A stretch of 64,000 bases of DNA from NCBI GenBank assembly GCA_903632075.3, contig CAHIKZ030003464.1:774501-838500 (forward strand), written 5' to 3'. The notes beneath the pieces are model-generated. The model did not search any database. It was not told the origin of the DNA and saw only the letters and a list, made by a program, of their open reading frames with translations. Shown one piece after another: positions 40,486 to 50,486 of this stretch; positions within the stretch are counted from its first letter, which is position 1, and every line of letters begins with the position of its first letter. Origin of the DNA: Acanthosepion pharaonis (Eukaryota > Mollusca > Cephalopoda > Sepiida > Sepiidae). Both the position numbers and the translations under genes were made by a program.

Positions 40486-40528
40486 GTGGCCTGAGGATTG
40501 CATCTAGCATGAAACAGACTGTCGCCTC
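40486..40528 (+). ncRNA. Hammerhead ribozyme, complete core
   Basis: GGC-CTGAGGA (40491-40497), stem II TGC-ATCTA-GCA, GAAAC (40511-40515), ACA-GAC-TGT stem III ending in GTC (40521-40523), then GCC pairing with GGC in stem I. Consensus core is complete (CUGANGA with N=G). Stem I is short. It is preceded by the family words GCTATATTTATGGG and GAGATAGAGCGTGTGTAAA. Confidence 0.7.
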
Positions 40529-40546
40529 TAAGTGTTGACTTCTATG

Positions 40547-40549
<3 letters not shown>

Positions 40550-40626
<77 letters not shown>
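40550..40626. repeat. CA and TA microsatellite
   Basis: CA tract (40550-40596) followed by a TA tract. Confidence 0.95.
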
Positions 40627-40751
40627 AGTATATGATTGGTGTATACGGAATAAATTGCAATAACCAACAATTACTATTCTTAAAAGAGTGCTCAATAGAG
40701 ATTAGAGCGAATATAATTATTTATTTAAAAATTATAATATAAATATGTTAT

Positions 40752-40810
40752 AAAATCACTACAAAAATCGCCATTTTGTTTCAACACCTCTGGTGTCTTA
40801 TCAACTGACG
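40752..40810 (-). ncRNA. Degenerate hammerhead-like motif
   Basis: Minus strand: TTGATAA (40804-40798), stem II ACACC-AGA-GGTGT, GAAAC (40782-40778), GTA (40762-40760). Same family as 19306-19362. Core deviates at two positions. Confidence 0.5.
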
Positions 40811-40849
40811 ATGTTGAATGTAAGTCTTAAGATGTGCTATATTTATGGG

Positions 40850-41122
40850 TGTTATGGAGTGGTTTCACACTGGAGTCTTGTATTTGTACTAAGTCGGTCC
40901 TAAAATAGGTTCGACGTACAAAACGTTAGGAATTTGATATAATAGGTAATGACGCAGAGTAATCTAGTTGAAGTCGCTGATACTTTAGTATCCGACTAAC
41001 GGTTGTCCGGCATCGACTGACTGACCGATCCACTGAGCGACTCCCTCGTTACTCTTACTACTCCTACTTATTATAGGTGGGAGAGTCTACTAACTATAGA
41101 ATAGGTGTGTTCCACTATAACA
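40850..41122. mobile_element. Solo LTR, family D
   Basis: Starts TGTTATGGAGTGG and ends CCACTATAACA, 273 bp, flanked by perfect ATGGG duplications (40845-40849 and 41123-41127). Removing it restores the PLE-type terminal sequence TATTTATGGGATAAAGTGC, as seen at 53813 and 54090. No internal region. Confidence 0.9.
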
Positions 41123-41222
41123 ATGGGATAAAGTGCTCAATATCAGTGATAGAGCGTGTGTAAATATGAAAGTGAATATAGAAGTTAACACTTACAGGCG
41201 ACAGTCTGTTTCATGCTAGACG

Positions 41223-41225
<3 letters not shown>
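41123..41225 (-). repeat. PLE-type terminal segment with truncated ribozyme
   Basis: AAGTGCTCAATATCAGTGAT, AGAGCGTGTGTAAAT, then in complement GTCTAGCATGAAACAG and ACTGTCGCC. The CTGA part of the ribozyme is cut off by the TA tract, leaving GAAAC, stem III and GTC only. Confidence 0.6.
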
Positions 41226-41271
<46 letters not shown>

Positions 41272-41272
41272 G

Positions 41273-41328
<56 letters not shown>

Positions 41329-41350
41329 TAGATAGAGAGATAGATAGATA
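41226..41350. repeat. TA and GATA microsatellites
   Basis: Two TA tracts (41226-41264 and 41279-41327) followed by AGATAGATAG units. Confidence 0.95.
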
Positions 41351-41399
41351 ACTTTAAGTGTGAGTCACTGTGCAATATGTATTTTGGGGCGGCAAACTC

Positions 41400-41800
41400 A
41401 AGGGCGACCCCGGGCGGTACATACTCTAGCTATACCACAGCAGGCAACTAGATGTCTGAATACCTACATGCTATGATGAGGTTCTATGATGAAGTTCTAT
41501 GTAGTGAAAATGTCCAGCACAGATAGGAGTCATTTCACAAAGAGGCGCACCTGCTACTTTTATTCAGTTAGGAAAGTTTGAGTTTATTTTTACTGTTGTT
41601 CACTGGATACAAGGTCCCAGAGCCACTCAAGCTAGAAGGTCACTAAATAAAGTTGTTGAAAATCGATAACAGTTGACCTTAGACTAGAAGAAGTTAAGAT
41701 CGTACCTATCATGCAAGCAAGCTCTCAGGAGTCTGTTCCCGAAAAGTAGTTATTCATAGGAAGAAGATGTCCCAATGGATCTTCCTTCTGTTTTGGCATC
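41400..41800. other. Interval with DNA-transposon end fragment
   Basis: 41388-41445 is the complement of the GC-rich end seen at 36145. 41640-41760 resembles 31925-32050. No gene recognised. Confidence 0.4.
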
Positions 41801-41801
41801 A

Positions 41802-42370
41802 TCATCCTTCAACTTCCCTATGATTGGTCGGAACTCCACTGACAATCCTTTTCCACGCTGTTCGTTCCTGTATTGCTGTCCCCAGATCGCCAATGTTCAA
41901 CCTTGAGTCTCGAGATATGGTATCTGGGAAAGTCAATTTTCGTGACAAAACACTTCCTGAAGGATGCCATAGGAGTAAGGACGAGATGACTTCCCTGTTC
42001 GCTCGGTGGTAGCGACCGGCAAGCTGTAATCGTTTTCGTTTAAGCATAGGAAAAAGATTGTTTTTTCTCCGTAAATTGTGTCAAGCGTTCTATGGGATCT
42101 CCAACTGATGTTCTAGATTTTTCGAAGTAGATTTCTATATGTTCTATCCAGTCGTCTTTCCTGACGAACAGATAATGTCTAAGTTTCTGATCCATATAGA
42201 AGGACTGGTTCAGTCAATATTCGAAAAGTTTGGATTTTTAAAGAGAATAGAAGGTTCGAGCGCCAAATCTTGTGAAGTTTCTTACGCGCATCCCATGCAA
42301 AGTTTTGGGGGAAGTTATTAAGTGAGATCCAAAATGAAAATGAAAGAAGAATCCAAACAGAAGCGATCAT
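41802..42370 (-). pseudogene. LINE C-terminal fragment with LLYGSETW motif
   Basis: Minus-strand frames read FRILTEPVLLYGSETW, then RRLDRTYRNLLRKI and a stop, NISWRSH, and MLKRKRLQLAGRYHR, SSLLLWHPSG, SRDSRLNIGDLGTAIQERTA and WKRIVSG. These correspond in order to the C-terminal part of a LINE reverse-transcriptase protein (Leu-Leu-Tyr-Gly-Ser-Glu, then a zinc-knuckle-free tail). Two frame changes. Confidence 0.78.
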
Positions 42371-42800
42371 TAGTCTTCTGTTAGAAACTTCAAGACACCG
42401 GGGATTTGCAGCACCTCATTTAAAATATTATAGATATATATTATCTAATTCTTAATTGTTTTGTTATGTATTGTCTTAGGATAGATGAAAATGAAACTTA
42501 CAAAAGTTTTTTTTTATTTTGAAAGGTCGAATTAAAAGGCCATTATTCAAAAATAAATTTGCAAGTTTTAAAAATTAAAACATGCAAAATCGCTTTCGTT
42601 TTATTGTCAGTGTGATCTTTTAAAACAATTTGTAATCACTCTTCCAGTGTTTTTTTTTCAGATTCTAAAAAATGAACACGAACGTTTGCGCTATCTTTGC
42701 ATACGATGTTACGATGATTATTGTATATATTCATGTATAAGCCGACTCCATGTATAGTACGATCTCTGAATTTTTTGCATGAATTTTAACCTTTCCAGAT
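42371..42800. other. Unassigned AT-rich interval
   Basis: No recognised feature. Confidence 0.4.
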
Positions 42801-42804
42801 TAAT

Positions 42805-43312
42805 TGATTGGTTGATTTTGTTTAGCGGCATATCAACACCTCTATGGGTTATTTAATGCCGATATCTAAATATTTTGAACAGAATTTTTATGGCTTCAAC
42901 TAAATATATTTCGAACGCAACTGTATGCCTTCAACTACAGATAAAATGTATTGTTGGTTGGTTGATTTTGTTTAGCGGCATATCAACACATCTATGGGTT
43001 ATTTAATACAAGAATCTAAATCTTTTGAACACAATTTTTATGGCTTCAACTAAATATATTTTGAACGCAATTGCATGCCTTTAACTACAGATAAAATGTA
43101 TTGTTGGTCATTTTACTATAAATATGTATTGTTGGTTGGTTGATTTTGTTTAGCGGCATATCAACATCTCTATGGGTTATTTAATGCCGAAATCTAAATA
43201 TTTTGTGCATAATTTTATGGCTTCAACTAAATATATTTTGAACGTAATTGTATGCCTTCAACTACAGATAAAATGTATTGTTGGTCATTTTGCTATAAAT
43301 ATATTTTTATAA
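42805..43312 (+). repeat. 177-bp tandem repeat array
   Basis: GTTGATTTTGTTTAGCGGC begins at 42811, 42961 and 43139. A unit continues CATATCAACACCTCTATGGG, TTATTTAATGCCGAAATC, TTATGGCTTCAACTAAAT, GTATGCCTTCAACTACAG and GGTCATTTTACTATAAATA. The first unit is 150 bp because 28 bp are missing near its end. Confidence 0.92.
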
Positions 43313-44095
43313 TATGTAATATTTCTGGCTGATCGATCTATTAATTAATTACAATACAAACTCTATATCCCACTTTATATCCAGGAGAATTTTTATATAA
43401 ATACTAGTTTACAGTCAGTTTGTAATTCACACAAATATTACGATTAAAACAGGGACTAATCGTAAGTTACTTGGTAGAGGTTTTCAGAAAGCTTCATGGA
43501 AAAATCGTGGACATTTAAATATTAAATATTAAAGAAAATTATTTTGTTTGGTGTTAAAACATTCCATAATAGTAATGGAATTTTAATAAAGCGGTTTTGA
43601 AGTTAACTCGTCATTTAAACTTATTGTATTAATATGTAACAATTTTGGGGAGAGCAGTTTCTAAAACAAAAATAGAAAAATCAATCCGTCATATTAAATT
43701 TGGTAGTTTGCAGTCATGACTACAACCAGAATTACTCGGTTGCTGAGTGAGACAGTAGTCCCAAGGGGGTTGTGCAATTCGACGCCTGCGATAAATATTT
43801 TCCTGTTGGACATGCCAACTGATTTAAACTTTCAAGATGTGCGCATCAGAGTGTAAGATCTATCAAGTCACTAAACGTCTGATATTTAACCATCCTGAAT
43901 GATGAATGACTAGTAAGATGGACCAGTGTCTGGTTGTGTAGATAAGAAAATGATTGTCTAATAGAACGGTCGAATTATGGATACATTTATGTTATTCTCT
44001 GTTTTCCACCTATAAGAACTGACTGGGGGAGGTTTGCGTTGAAATCGCCATTTTCACGTCTTCAGTGGCTTTATAACGAACGCGAACGAACTGCC
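43313..44095. other. Unassigned interval
   Basis: No gene or named repeat recognised; several short imperfect hairpins. Confidence 0.4.
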
Positions 44096-44155
44096 CTGTA
44101 AAGCCTCACATCTTACAGACCTCATGCTCTACCATTGAGCTATAAGATTAGAACT
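44096..44155 (-). repeat. tRNA-like fragment, A-box half
   Basis: Minus strand ATCTTATAGCTCAATGGTAG then AGCATGAGGTCTGTAAGATG fits the D arm and anticodon arm of a tRNA. The T arm with a GTTCGA loop is missing, so it is a truncated tRNA-derived piece. Confidence 0.4.
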
Positions 44156-44257
44156 TATAAATAGTTATTATTTATCGTCTCACAATGCAAAATGCGACAT
44201 AAAGTCTTCTCGCGTGTCGTTTTTAGCAATAAGATATTTAGGCTCCTCCGTCTAGAC

Positions 44258-44842
44258 CAGGGGTTCTCAGCCGGGGTCCAAATGGGCCCTAGTGGTCCAT
44301 ATAATATTTTTTGGGGGTCTACAGACAAAATATAACAAATTGGGAGTCCACAAAATATAACAAATTGGGAGTCCACAATTTTGGTGGTCCATAAAGAAAC
44401 CCAACTCAGAATATTATTTTATTATTAAAAATTAAATTTCTATTGTAATTCACACTATATTGAAATATATTATGAAATTGACAAAGTTCGACAATTATTT
44501 TAAGACAATAATTGTCGGACTTAGTCCATTTCATAATGTGTGACGTCATTTGTTTACATTTGGATACGCATCAAGCATATATGAATGTACGTGAGAGAAT
44601 CATGGAAGATTGTAGTTTAAAGACAGTAAAATCGACCTTGCTGATCGAACGCTCCTCTGTGGCCCAATCGGTTAAGGCACGTCAGGTTCCGTATAGGATA
44701 TGGGTTCGATTCCTGTCGGTGGACGAATATTTTCTAGGACATTCAGGTCGGTAAATGTTGTTAATACTGTTTATTATAAACAGAGCATTTACTTAAATAT
44801 TTGTATCTATAAAAAAGAATTTATTAACATAAAAATGTCTTG

Positions 44843-44877
<35 letters not shown>

Positions 44878-45312
44878 TGATTTTTTTTTTCTTTTATATA
44901 GGTACCTCCACTGAATTTTCGATACCTGAATTTTAAAATTAATTTTTAAAAATGAAAAATCATTGTTGAAGATTTCATTTTAGCTTTGATTGAAAGCTAA
45001 ATGATTAAATTTATATTGTAATATAGTAATACAAGATATTGGTCAATAAAATTATTATTGCTATAATTATTATTATTATTATTACTGTTATTAATATAAT
45101 TGTAGAATAATGTATTTGCATTAAATTAGTTTTCATTTAAAATTAAATCTTAAATTATATAATATTTCTTTGGTTATTAAAACCTCAAAATTTCTATTAG
45201 TGAAAAATAGAATATTGTTGTCTTATGGCAAATATTATTAAGGGGGGACACCAAGAAAAATAGAAGAGAAAAGGGGGCCATGTGTTAAAAAAAAAAAGGT
45301 TGAGAATCATCG
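44258..45312. mobile_element. hAT-type MITE carrying a SINE
   Basis: Left end CAGGGGTTCTCAGCC and right end GGTTGAGAATCATCG are inverted, with a substitution-rich right end. CAGGGGTTCTCAACC is a widespread hAT end. The flanks CCGTCTAGAC and CGGCCAAGAC may be a decayed 8-bp duplication. GGGGGTCTACA, GGAGTCCACAA and GGGGGGACACC sub-repeats are inside, and a SINE lies in it at about 44470-44845. No transposase. Confidence 0.6.
44470..44876 (+). mobile_element. tRNA-Leu-like SINE with inverted 5' tail
   Basis: A minus-oriented end GAAATTGACAAAGTTCGACA is followed by its inverse (AATTGTCGGACTTAGTCC), the leader with TGACGTCA (44541-44548), a head with TGTGGCCCAATCGGTTAAGG (A box) and GGGTTCGATTCCTGTC (B box) and the body. 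It ends in a TA tract at 44846-44875. The inverted end makes a 20-bp stem at the start. Confidence 0.8.
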
Positions 45313-45539
45313 GCCAAGACCATACATCTTACGGCTATACCACTTTCAAACACCGAAGTTAATGAACGTCGAGCCTGGTCAGTACCTAGACGGGTGACTG
45401 CTTGGGAGTACCAGGTGATTTAAGCTTGGGTGTGCGAGGGATGTAATGGATAACGGCTCGGAATTGGAAATCGGAGAGTCGAGTTCAAATTTCAGTCTGG
45501 TTCGTTGTATTCACTTAAGTGCAAATACTATTAGGGAAG
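45313..45539 (+). mobile_element. 5S-tRNA chimeric SINE, best copy, left of LTR
   Basis: ACATCTTACGGCTATACCAC, CACCGAAGTTAATGAACGTC, GGTCAGTACCTAGACGGGTG and CTGCTTGGGAGTACCAGGTG cover almost the full 5S rRNA consensus in order (about 110 nt). The tRNA-like part follows (ATGTAATGGATAACGGCTCG, GAGTTCAAATTTCAGTC). It is not a 5S gene: the tRNA-like part and body are joined as in the other copies. Interrupted by an LTR at 45540. Confidence 0.86.
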
Positions 45540-46137
45540 TGTTATGGTCCGGTTCCTTGTACCACGGTGATAGTCCAAGGTAGAACCAATAAAGAAGAAC
45601 TCGAACACGGATACGGAATAACATAGATATATTACAAACAGGAATATATACATAGAAGTAGAAAGTGTTAGTACGAACAATCAGGTTTAGTAGTAATTGT
45701 CTGAACGCGACTCTGTTTCGGACTGCCTCTGACTCGACTGACTGACCCGCTCGCTCTGACTGACTGACAGACTCCTGACGGACCTCACTCCAGACTTCAG
45801 ACTGAACAGTATTTAGTCACCCCCCCCACCGCCACGAGGGCATCATGTGGCACAAGGCCGGTTTAACGTGGGATTTCCGAGCCCGTAGGGTCGGCCAAAT
45901 ATATGCCCTTTGAACCCGTATAAACGGGTTCAGGGTCGGTTTACCTCCCCGAAAGAGACTCTGCCCTTCGGCGTAGCATCGTTCGGGTTCCTCCCCGCCC
46001 GAAGGCAGAGAGTTCAACCAATCAGCCGGTCAGCTGGTCGCCCGACTTCGGACTGAAGTCCCTGCTTCCTCTTGAGGCGCAGTATTTATTTCGTATGGAA
46101 TAGTCCATTATGTTGTTATGGGTAAGGTCGCATAACA
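45540..46137 (-). mobile_element. Solo LTR, family A copy 3, long form
   Basis: Starts TGTTATGGTCC and ends GGTCGCATAACA, 598 bp, flanked by perfect GGAAG duplications (45535-45539 and 46138-46142). Both ends match family A in complement (CTTGGACCATAACA end and ATAGTCCATTAT). An extra 280 bp or so of GC-rich sequence (about 45700-46080) is absent from the 317- and 322-bp copies. It contains repeats of CTGACTGAC. Confidence 0.88.
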
Positions 46138-46141
46138 GGAA

Positions 46142-46200
46142 GATATGAACCTACCTTTTCCCCCATTTATGGTTTGATTAGTAGAATAGTAGGGTTCAGA
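46142..46200 (+). mobile_element. 5S-tRNA SINE, right of LTR
   Basis: GATATGAACCTACC, CCATTTATGGTTTGATTAGT continue the SINE body. Confidence 0.65.
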
Positions 46201-46662
46201 AGATGGAGAAATCTGGCTTTACTTCTGGGCTCTCTTCGTCTCTTCTATTTGTTTTCTGGTTTTTGTCTTTTCGTGCACTGCTCTTCTCCAACTGGTTCTT
46301 TCTGCGGCTTCCGTCTCCTAATTGACCTGATCGATTTCTGTCCGCTGCAAGGTGTTTTTCAGCTGATCCTTGGGGCTCCCACGAGGTCTCTTGCCCAATG
46401 CGAGCTCCGAGAAGACGATTTTTTTGGGAGTAGGCGGATGTCTGACATTCGTGCATGGTGTCCGGCCCATCGAAGTCAGTAGCGAGTCAAGATGGTTTCT
46501 CGACTCTCCATCTTTACGCGGATGAGGACTTTGTTTTTTGTGATCCGGTCCTGGATATGAAGAGACATTAGCTCCCAAAGTTAAAACAATCAACCCGACA
46601 ATTAAAAAAAAAACAAAAAACAAAACAACAAAAAAACAACAACCTCTTAGTAGCTTGTACAA
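46201..46662 (-). pseudogene. LINE tail, GKRPRG type, copy 1
   Basis: Minus-strand frames contain VFSELALGKRPRGSPKDQLK and NTLQRTEIDQVNW, then RKNQLEKSSARKDKN. The phrase Glu-Leu-x-x-Gly-Lys-Arg-Pro-Arg-Gly followed by Lys-Asp is a frequent end of LINE reverse-transcriptase proteins. Two further copies lie at 46690 and 47995. Confidence 0.7.
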
Positions 46663-46689
46663 TTCATGTTTAATTTAATTATCGTCGAG

Positions 46690-47045
46690 GTAATATCTGA
46701 TGAGACGTCTGCAGCCATCGCATGGTAGGAGGATCCAGGGAATGGAGAGTTCTGTCCTTTCTTTGGGCTTTCTTCGTCCCTTCTATTTGTCTTCTGGTGT
46801 TTTCCAAGGAAGTTGTTTTCTTTTTCGTGGACTGCCCTTCTCCAATTGATTCTCTATGCATCTTCTGTCTCCCAAATTGGTCAGATCGATTTATTTCCCC
46901 CTGCAAGGTGTCTTTGAGCTGATCCATGAATAAACGGCATGCGGCTCCACATGGTCTCTTGCCAAATGCAAGCTCCAAGAAGAGGATTTGTTTGAGCAGG
47001 AGGATGTCTGGCATTTCGGCAAAAATAGCAAAATGGCATTTCACG
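46690..47045 (-). pseudogene. LINE tail, GKRPRG type, copy 2
   Basis: A 121-residue frame (46679-47044) has FLELAFGKRPCGAACRLFMD, DQLKDTLQG and later TMRWLQTSHQ near the end. Closely related to 46201 and 47995 and in the same orientation. Confidence 0.72.
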
Positions 47046-47254
47046 GGAATATTTTAGTGGTCCATAGAGAATTTCACTTTGGAACGGTTGTTACAATTGA
47101 GAATTGGAATTTCTACAGTAATCTGCGCCATATTAAAGTACTAAAAATATAAAAACAACTCTAAAACTAGCAAAAACCAAGATCAACTAATGTAATTTAG
47201 TGTCCCTTTTACTCTACCGGATGTTTTGATCGTAAAAGTTAAACAAATAGTTAG
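47046..47254. other. Unassigned interval
   Basis: AT-rich, no recognised feature. Confidence 0.4.
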
Positions 47255-47668
47255 AACGTTCGCATTCTGACCATGAGAGCCGGGTTCTAATCTCAACATG
47301 GTCGATTTGTCAGGAAGGAGAATTATGTTATCAGACTGGAGGGGTCGAACCTAGCGTGCGGCACCTTTTGGAATGTGCCTGAAAACCATACCAAAGCCTT
47401 GTCAGTGAAATTGGTTAGACGGAACCGTTGGGGGCCGTCGATAGCTGTGCTAGCACGAAGTCACAAGTCATTGTGGCTGAGGGCTTGAACGTGCTGGTCT
47501 TGTTCAAATTGTTGATCACGCTAGATAACACGCTCTTTCCCAGAAACTGTAACTAAGGTCTGCTTAGCAAAGTTGCAGTATAAACCACAAATGCGCCTGA
47601 GAAAGCGTCTGCAATATGGATTGTCTAGTCGCCTTAGTAGACAGGTATCCACGAATACGAATGGCCAG

Positions 47669-47670
<2 letters not shown>
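47255..47670 (-). repeat. Dispersed repeat R420, copy 2
   Basis: Complement of 23130-23560: TTAGAACGTTCGCATTCTG, CCGTCGATAGCTGTGCTAGC, GCGCCTGAGAAAGCGTCTGC, CCACGAATACGAATGGCCAG. It ends at a TA tract as does the first copy. Confidence 0.7.

Positions 47671-47732
<62 letters not shown>
47671..47732. repeat. TA microsatellite
   Basis: Long alternating TA tract between R420 and the foldback-related segment. Confidence 0.95.
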
Positions 47733-47734
<2 letters not shown>

Positions 47735-48000
47735 TAAAGAAAAAATTTATGCAAAGAATTAAATAGCAATGTTAATGTGATTAATGCCGAAACATCTTTC
47801 TGTCGACACATATTTTGTCAGTATTAGAAAATTGCTCCTTGAAGATGACTTTTTGAAATTGTCGAAAGTATTTGGCTTCTGTTTTCCATATGACAAGAAT
47901 ATAAAGATCTTCTTATCCAATGTCTTATTATTGAGAGTAAGTTAATGTCTCATTAAATTTTGTTAGCGAAGTGATTTCGCCATTACTCACATTAAGAGAC
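47733..48000. repeat. Copy of the 5758 foldback element
   Basis: ATCATAAAGAAAAAATTTAT, TTAATGTGATTAATGCCG, TGAAGATGACTTTTTG, AATTGTCGAAAG and GCGAAGTGATTTCGCCATTA match 5758-5995 with an extra 60 bp on the left. The TTGAAGATGA...GAAAG stem is again present. Confidence 0.6.
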
Positions 48001-48290
48001 GTTCGCAGCCACTGCATGGTAGGGTAGGAAGGTTTAGGGAATGGAGTGCTCTGGCTTTTCTTTAGGCACTCTTCATCTCTTCTATTTCTCTTCTGGTGCT
48101 TTCCAAGGAAGTTGTTTTTTCGTGGACTGCACTTCTTCAATTGGTTCTTTAGACGTGAGAAGAAACGTCTTTGTGCATGAAAGTCTTTGCTGCGAAATGT
48201 TTGAGTTGGTCCATAGGTCTCCACTCCATAGCATGCCGCACTTCAGCAGACACAATCCGCTGCAACAAATAAGGGCATGAATTTTTGTTG
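48001..48290 (-). pseudogene. LINE tail, GKRPRG type, copy 3
   Basis: Minus-strand frame 47928-48224 has RLKNQLKKCSPRKNNFLGK, then PTMRWLRTSLN near the end. It is degraded more than copies 1 and 2, and the GKRPRG part is not intact. Confidence 0.6.
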
Positions 48291-48640
48291 AGCGCTAAGA
48301 GATAAATGTTACTATTATGGTCTGAAATAGTAAAGGAACCGAAATTTTCGTTGGCACACGTGTTGACGACCTGTCCGTTTGAACTGCTTGTCCGATAATG
48401 AGAATGTCACGTATTTGTGCGTGTAGAGGAGAAAAGTGGAGTCGATTCTCATTGGTTTAGAATGAGTGAATTCATGTTAATTATAATTGTTATAATTATT
48501 TTATTATAATTATTTTTTCGACTTTATATTTAATTTTGATTTATTTATTTTTTATAGACACGACATGCAGTTAACTTTCAACACAGCCCAAAACAAAAGG
48601 TTTGGAAGGAAAAATTTCCTCAATACTAAAAACAGGAATC
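48291..48640. other. Unassigned interval
   Basis: No recognised feature. Confidence 0.4.
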
Positions 48641-48800
48641 GAGTAATTTAATAGCCTGAAATATTGTTTTAAGAAAAAAATTTTTAAATTTTCAATCGTC
48701 AGTAACTTTAACTATTCGGTCAATGAATGACAAAAGTTTCCAGAAACATGGAAACTGATAATATTTACCATTATGATTATTAATATCACATGTCGAGTAC
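48641..48800 (+). repeat. LINE 3' tail fragment
   Basis: TTGTTTTAAGAAAAAAATTT, CAATCGTCAGTAACTTTAAC, TTCGGTCAATGAATGAC and ATATTTACCATTATGATTA match the tails at 12608 and 13020. Confidence 0.6.
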
Positions 48801-49044
48801 AATAATATATGCAGAATGAAACGAAAGATAGAAAAGAAATAAAAAGGACGTCTTTAATCTTTTCATGGGTCATTGAGTTAAAAGCTAGGAAAATTGTAAC
48901 GCTGAGTATTTGCTGTCATCATGAGTTTGAAAAGACAATCAATCATTGTAATAAACGAAGCCGAAAGAATCTTTTGTCTTTTGTTTTATCCAGTTAAATT
49001 TGAAGGGCAAGTATAAATTAGAAAACTCATCTCTTTCAACACGT

Positions 49045-50130
49045 TGGTTGGTGGATTTTATTTAGCGGCATATCAACACATCTATGGGTTATTTAATGCC
49101 GAAATCGAAATATTTTGAACACAATTTTATGGTTTCAACTAAATAAATTTAAAACGCAATCGTATGCCTTCAACTACAGATAAAATGTATTGTGGTCATT
49201 TTAATATAAATATGTATTGTTGGTTGGTTGATTTTATTTAGCGGCATATCAACATCTCTATGGGTTATTTAATGCCGAAATCTAAATATTTTGAATATAA
49301 TTTTATGGCTTTAACTAAATATACTTTGAACGCAATTGTATGCCTTCAACTACAGATAAAATGTATTGTTGGTCATTTTACTATAAATATGTATTGTTGG
49401 TTGGTTGATTTTATTAGCAGCATATCAACACCTCTGTGGGTTATTCAATGCCGAAATCTAAATATTTTGAACATAATTTTATGGCTTCAAACAAATATAT
49501 TTACAACGCAATTGTATGCCTTCAACTACAGATAAAATGTATTGTTGGTCATTTTACTATGAATATGTACTGTTGTTTGGTTGATTTTATTAGCGGCATA
49601 TCAACACCTCTATGGGTTTTTCAATGCCGAAATCTAAATATTTTGATTGGTTTGAATTGGTTGTTTTTGTTTAGCGGCATATAAAAACGTCTATGGGTTA
49701 TTTAATACTAAAATCTAAATATTTTGATTGGTTTAGTTGATTTTTTTTAGCAGCATATCAACCGCTATCAGTTATTTAATGCCAAAATCTCAAAATTTTG
49801 AAGACAATTTTATGGCTTGAACTAAATATATTTTGAACGTAATTGTATGCCTTCAACTACAGATAAAATATATTGTTGGTCATTTTACTATAAATATGTA
49901 TTGTTGGTTGGTTGATTTTGTTTAGCCGCATATCAACACCTCTATGGGTTCTTTAGTGTCGAAATCTAAATATTTCGATTGTTTTAGTTTGGATGAATTT
50001 TTTTTAGCGGCATATCAATTTCTATATGTTATTTGGTGCCGAAATCAGAATATTTTGAACGCAACTGTATGCGTTCAATTACAGATAAAATACAATGCTG
50101 GTAATTTTATTATAAATATGTATTTTTATA
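49045..50130 (+). repeat. 177-bp tandem repeat array, long
   Basis: Unit starts at about 49051, 49227, 49404 and 49580 (spacing 176, 177, 176), followed by shortened units near 49664 and 49735, a full one near 49736-49910 and more partial ones to 50130. The unit is the same as at 42805. Frames across it (MGYLMPKSKYFE type) repeat only because the DNA does. Confidence 0.93.
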
Positions 50131-50164
50131 TTTTCCTAATGTTTTGTTTTTGTTTGGTGGGGTC

Positions 50165-50345
50165 CATATTTACCCATAGCTGGGACATTAACACGACCTT
50201 ACCACCCCGGTTCAGATTGGTCCTTGTAACAACAGCAGTTAAGAGGTGGTGCGACCTTTCTCAAAACCACCAATCTCCCGATCGGAGGCCTTACTGCCGG
50301 ATGTAGTCTATCATCATACCCAGGACTGCTTCCACACGTAATCCG
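50165..50345 (-). repeat. Constant head of the 177-bp element, copy 2
   Basis: Complement of the head at 11170 and 60925: CTTACCACCCCGGTTCAGAT, CAGTTAAGAGGTGGTGCG, CGGAGGCCTTACTGCCGGA and TGTAGTCTATCATCATACCC. Confidence 0.68.
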
Positions 50346-50486
50346 AGATTAAATTATTTAAAACTCCGAGACTGAATTGTTGCATTTTGACCTTAGATAT
50401 AAATAATGATCTTGGATGAGGATAAAACTCAATTTAATATAATATAAGGCTCAGCAGACGCTCAACGTAGTGTGAGATATGAATAT

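Noticed and set aside
45313..45432. 5S rRNA gene
   Set aside because: Many substitutions, and it leads straight into the tRNA-like part of a SINE as in other copies.
46174..46482. Plus-strand protein at 46174-46482
   Set aside because: It is the antisense of a LINE tail which is recognisable on the minus strand.
49260..49684. Repeated MGYLMPKSKYFE-type proteins
   Set aside because: They follow the 177-bp tandem array and recur in step with the DNA period.
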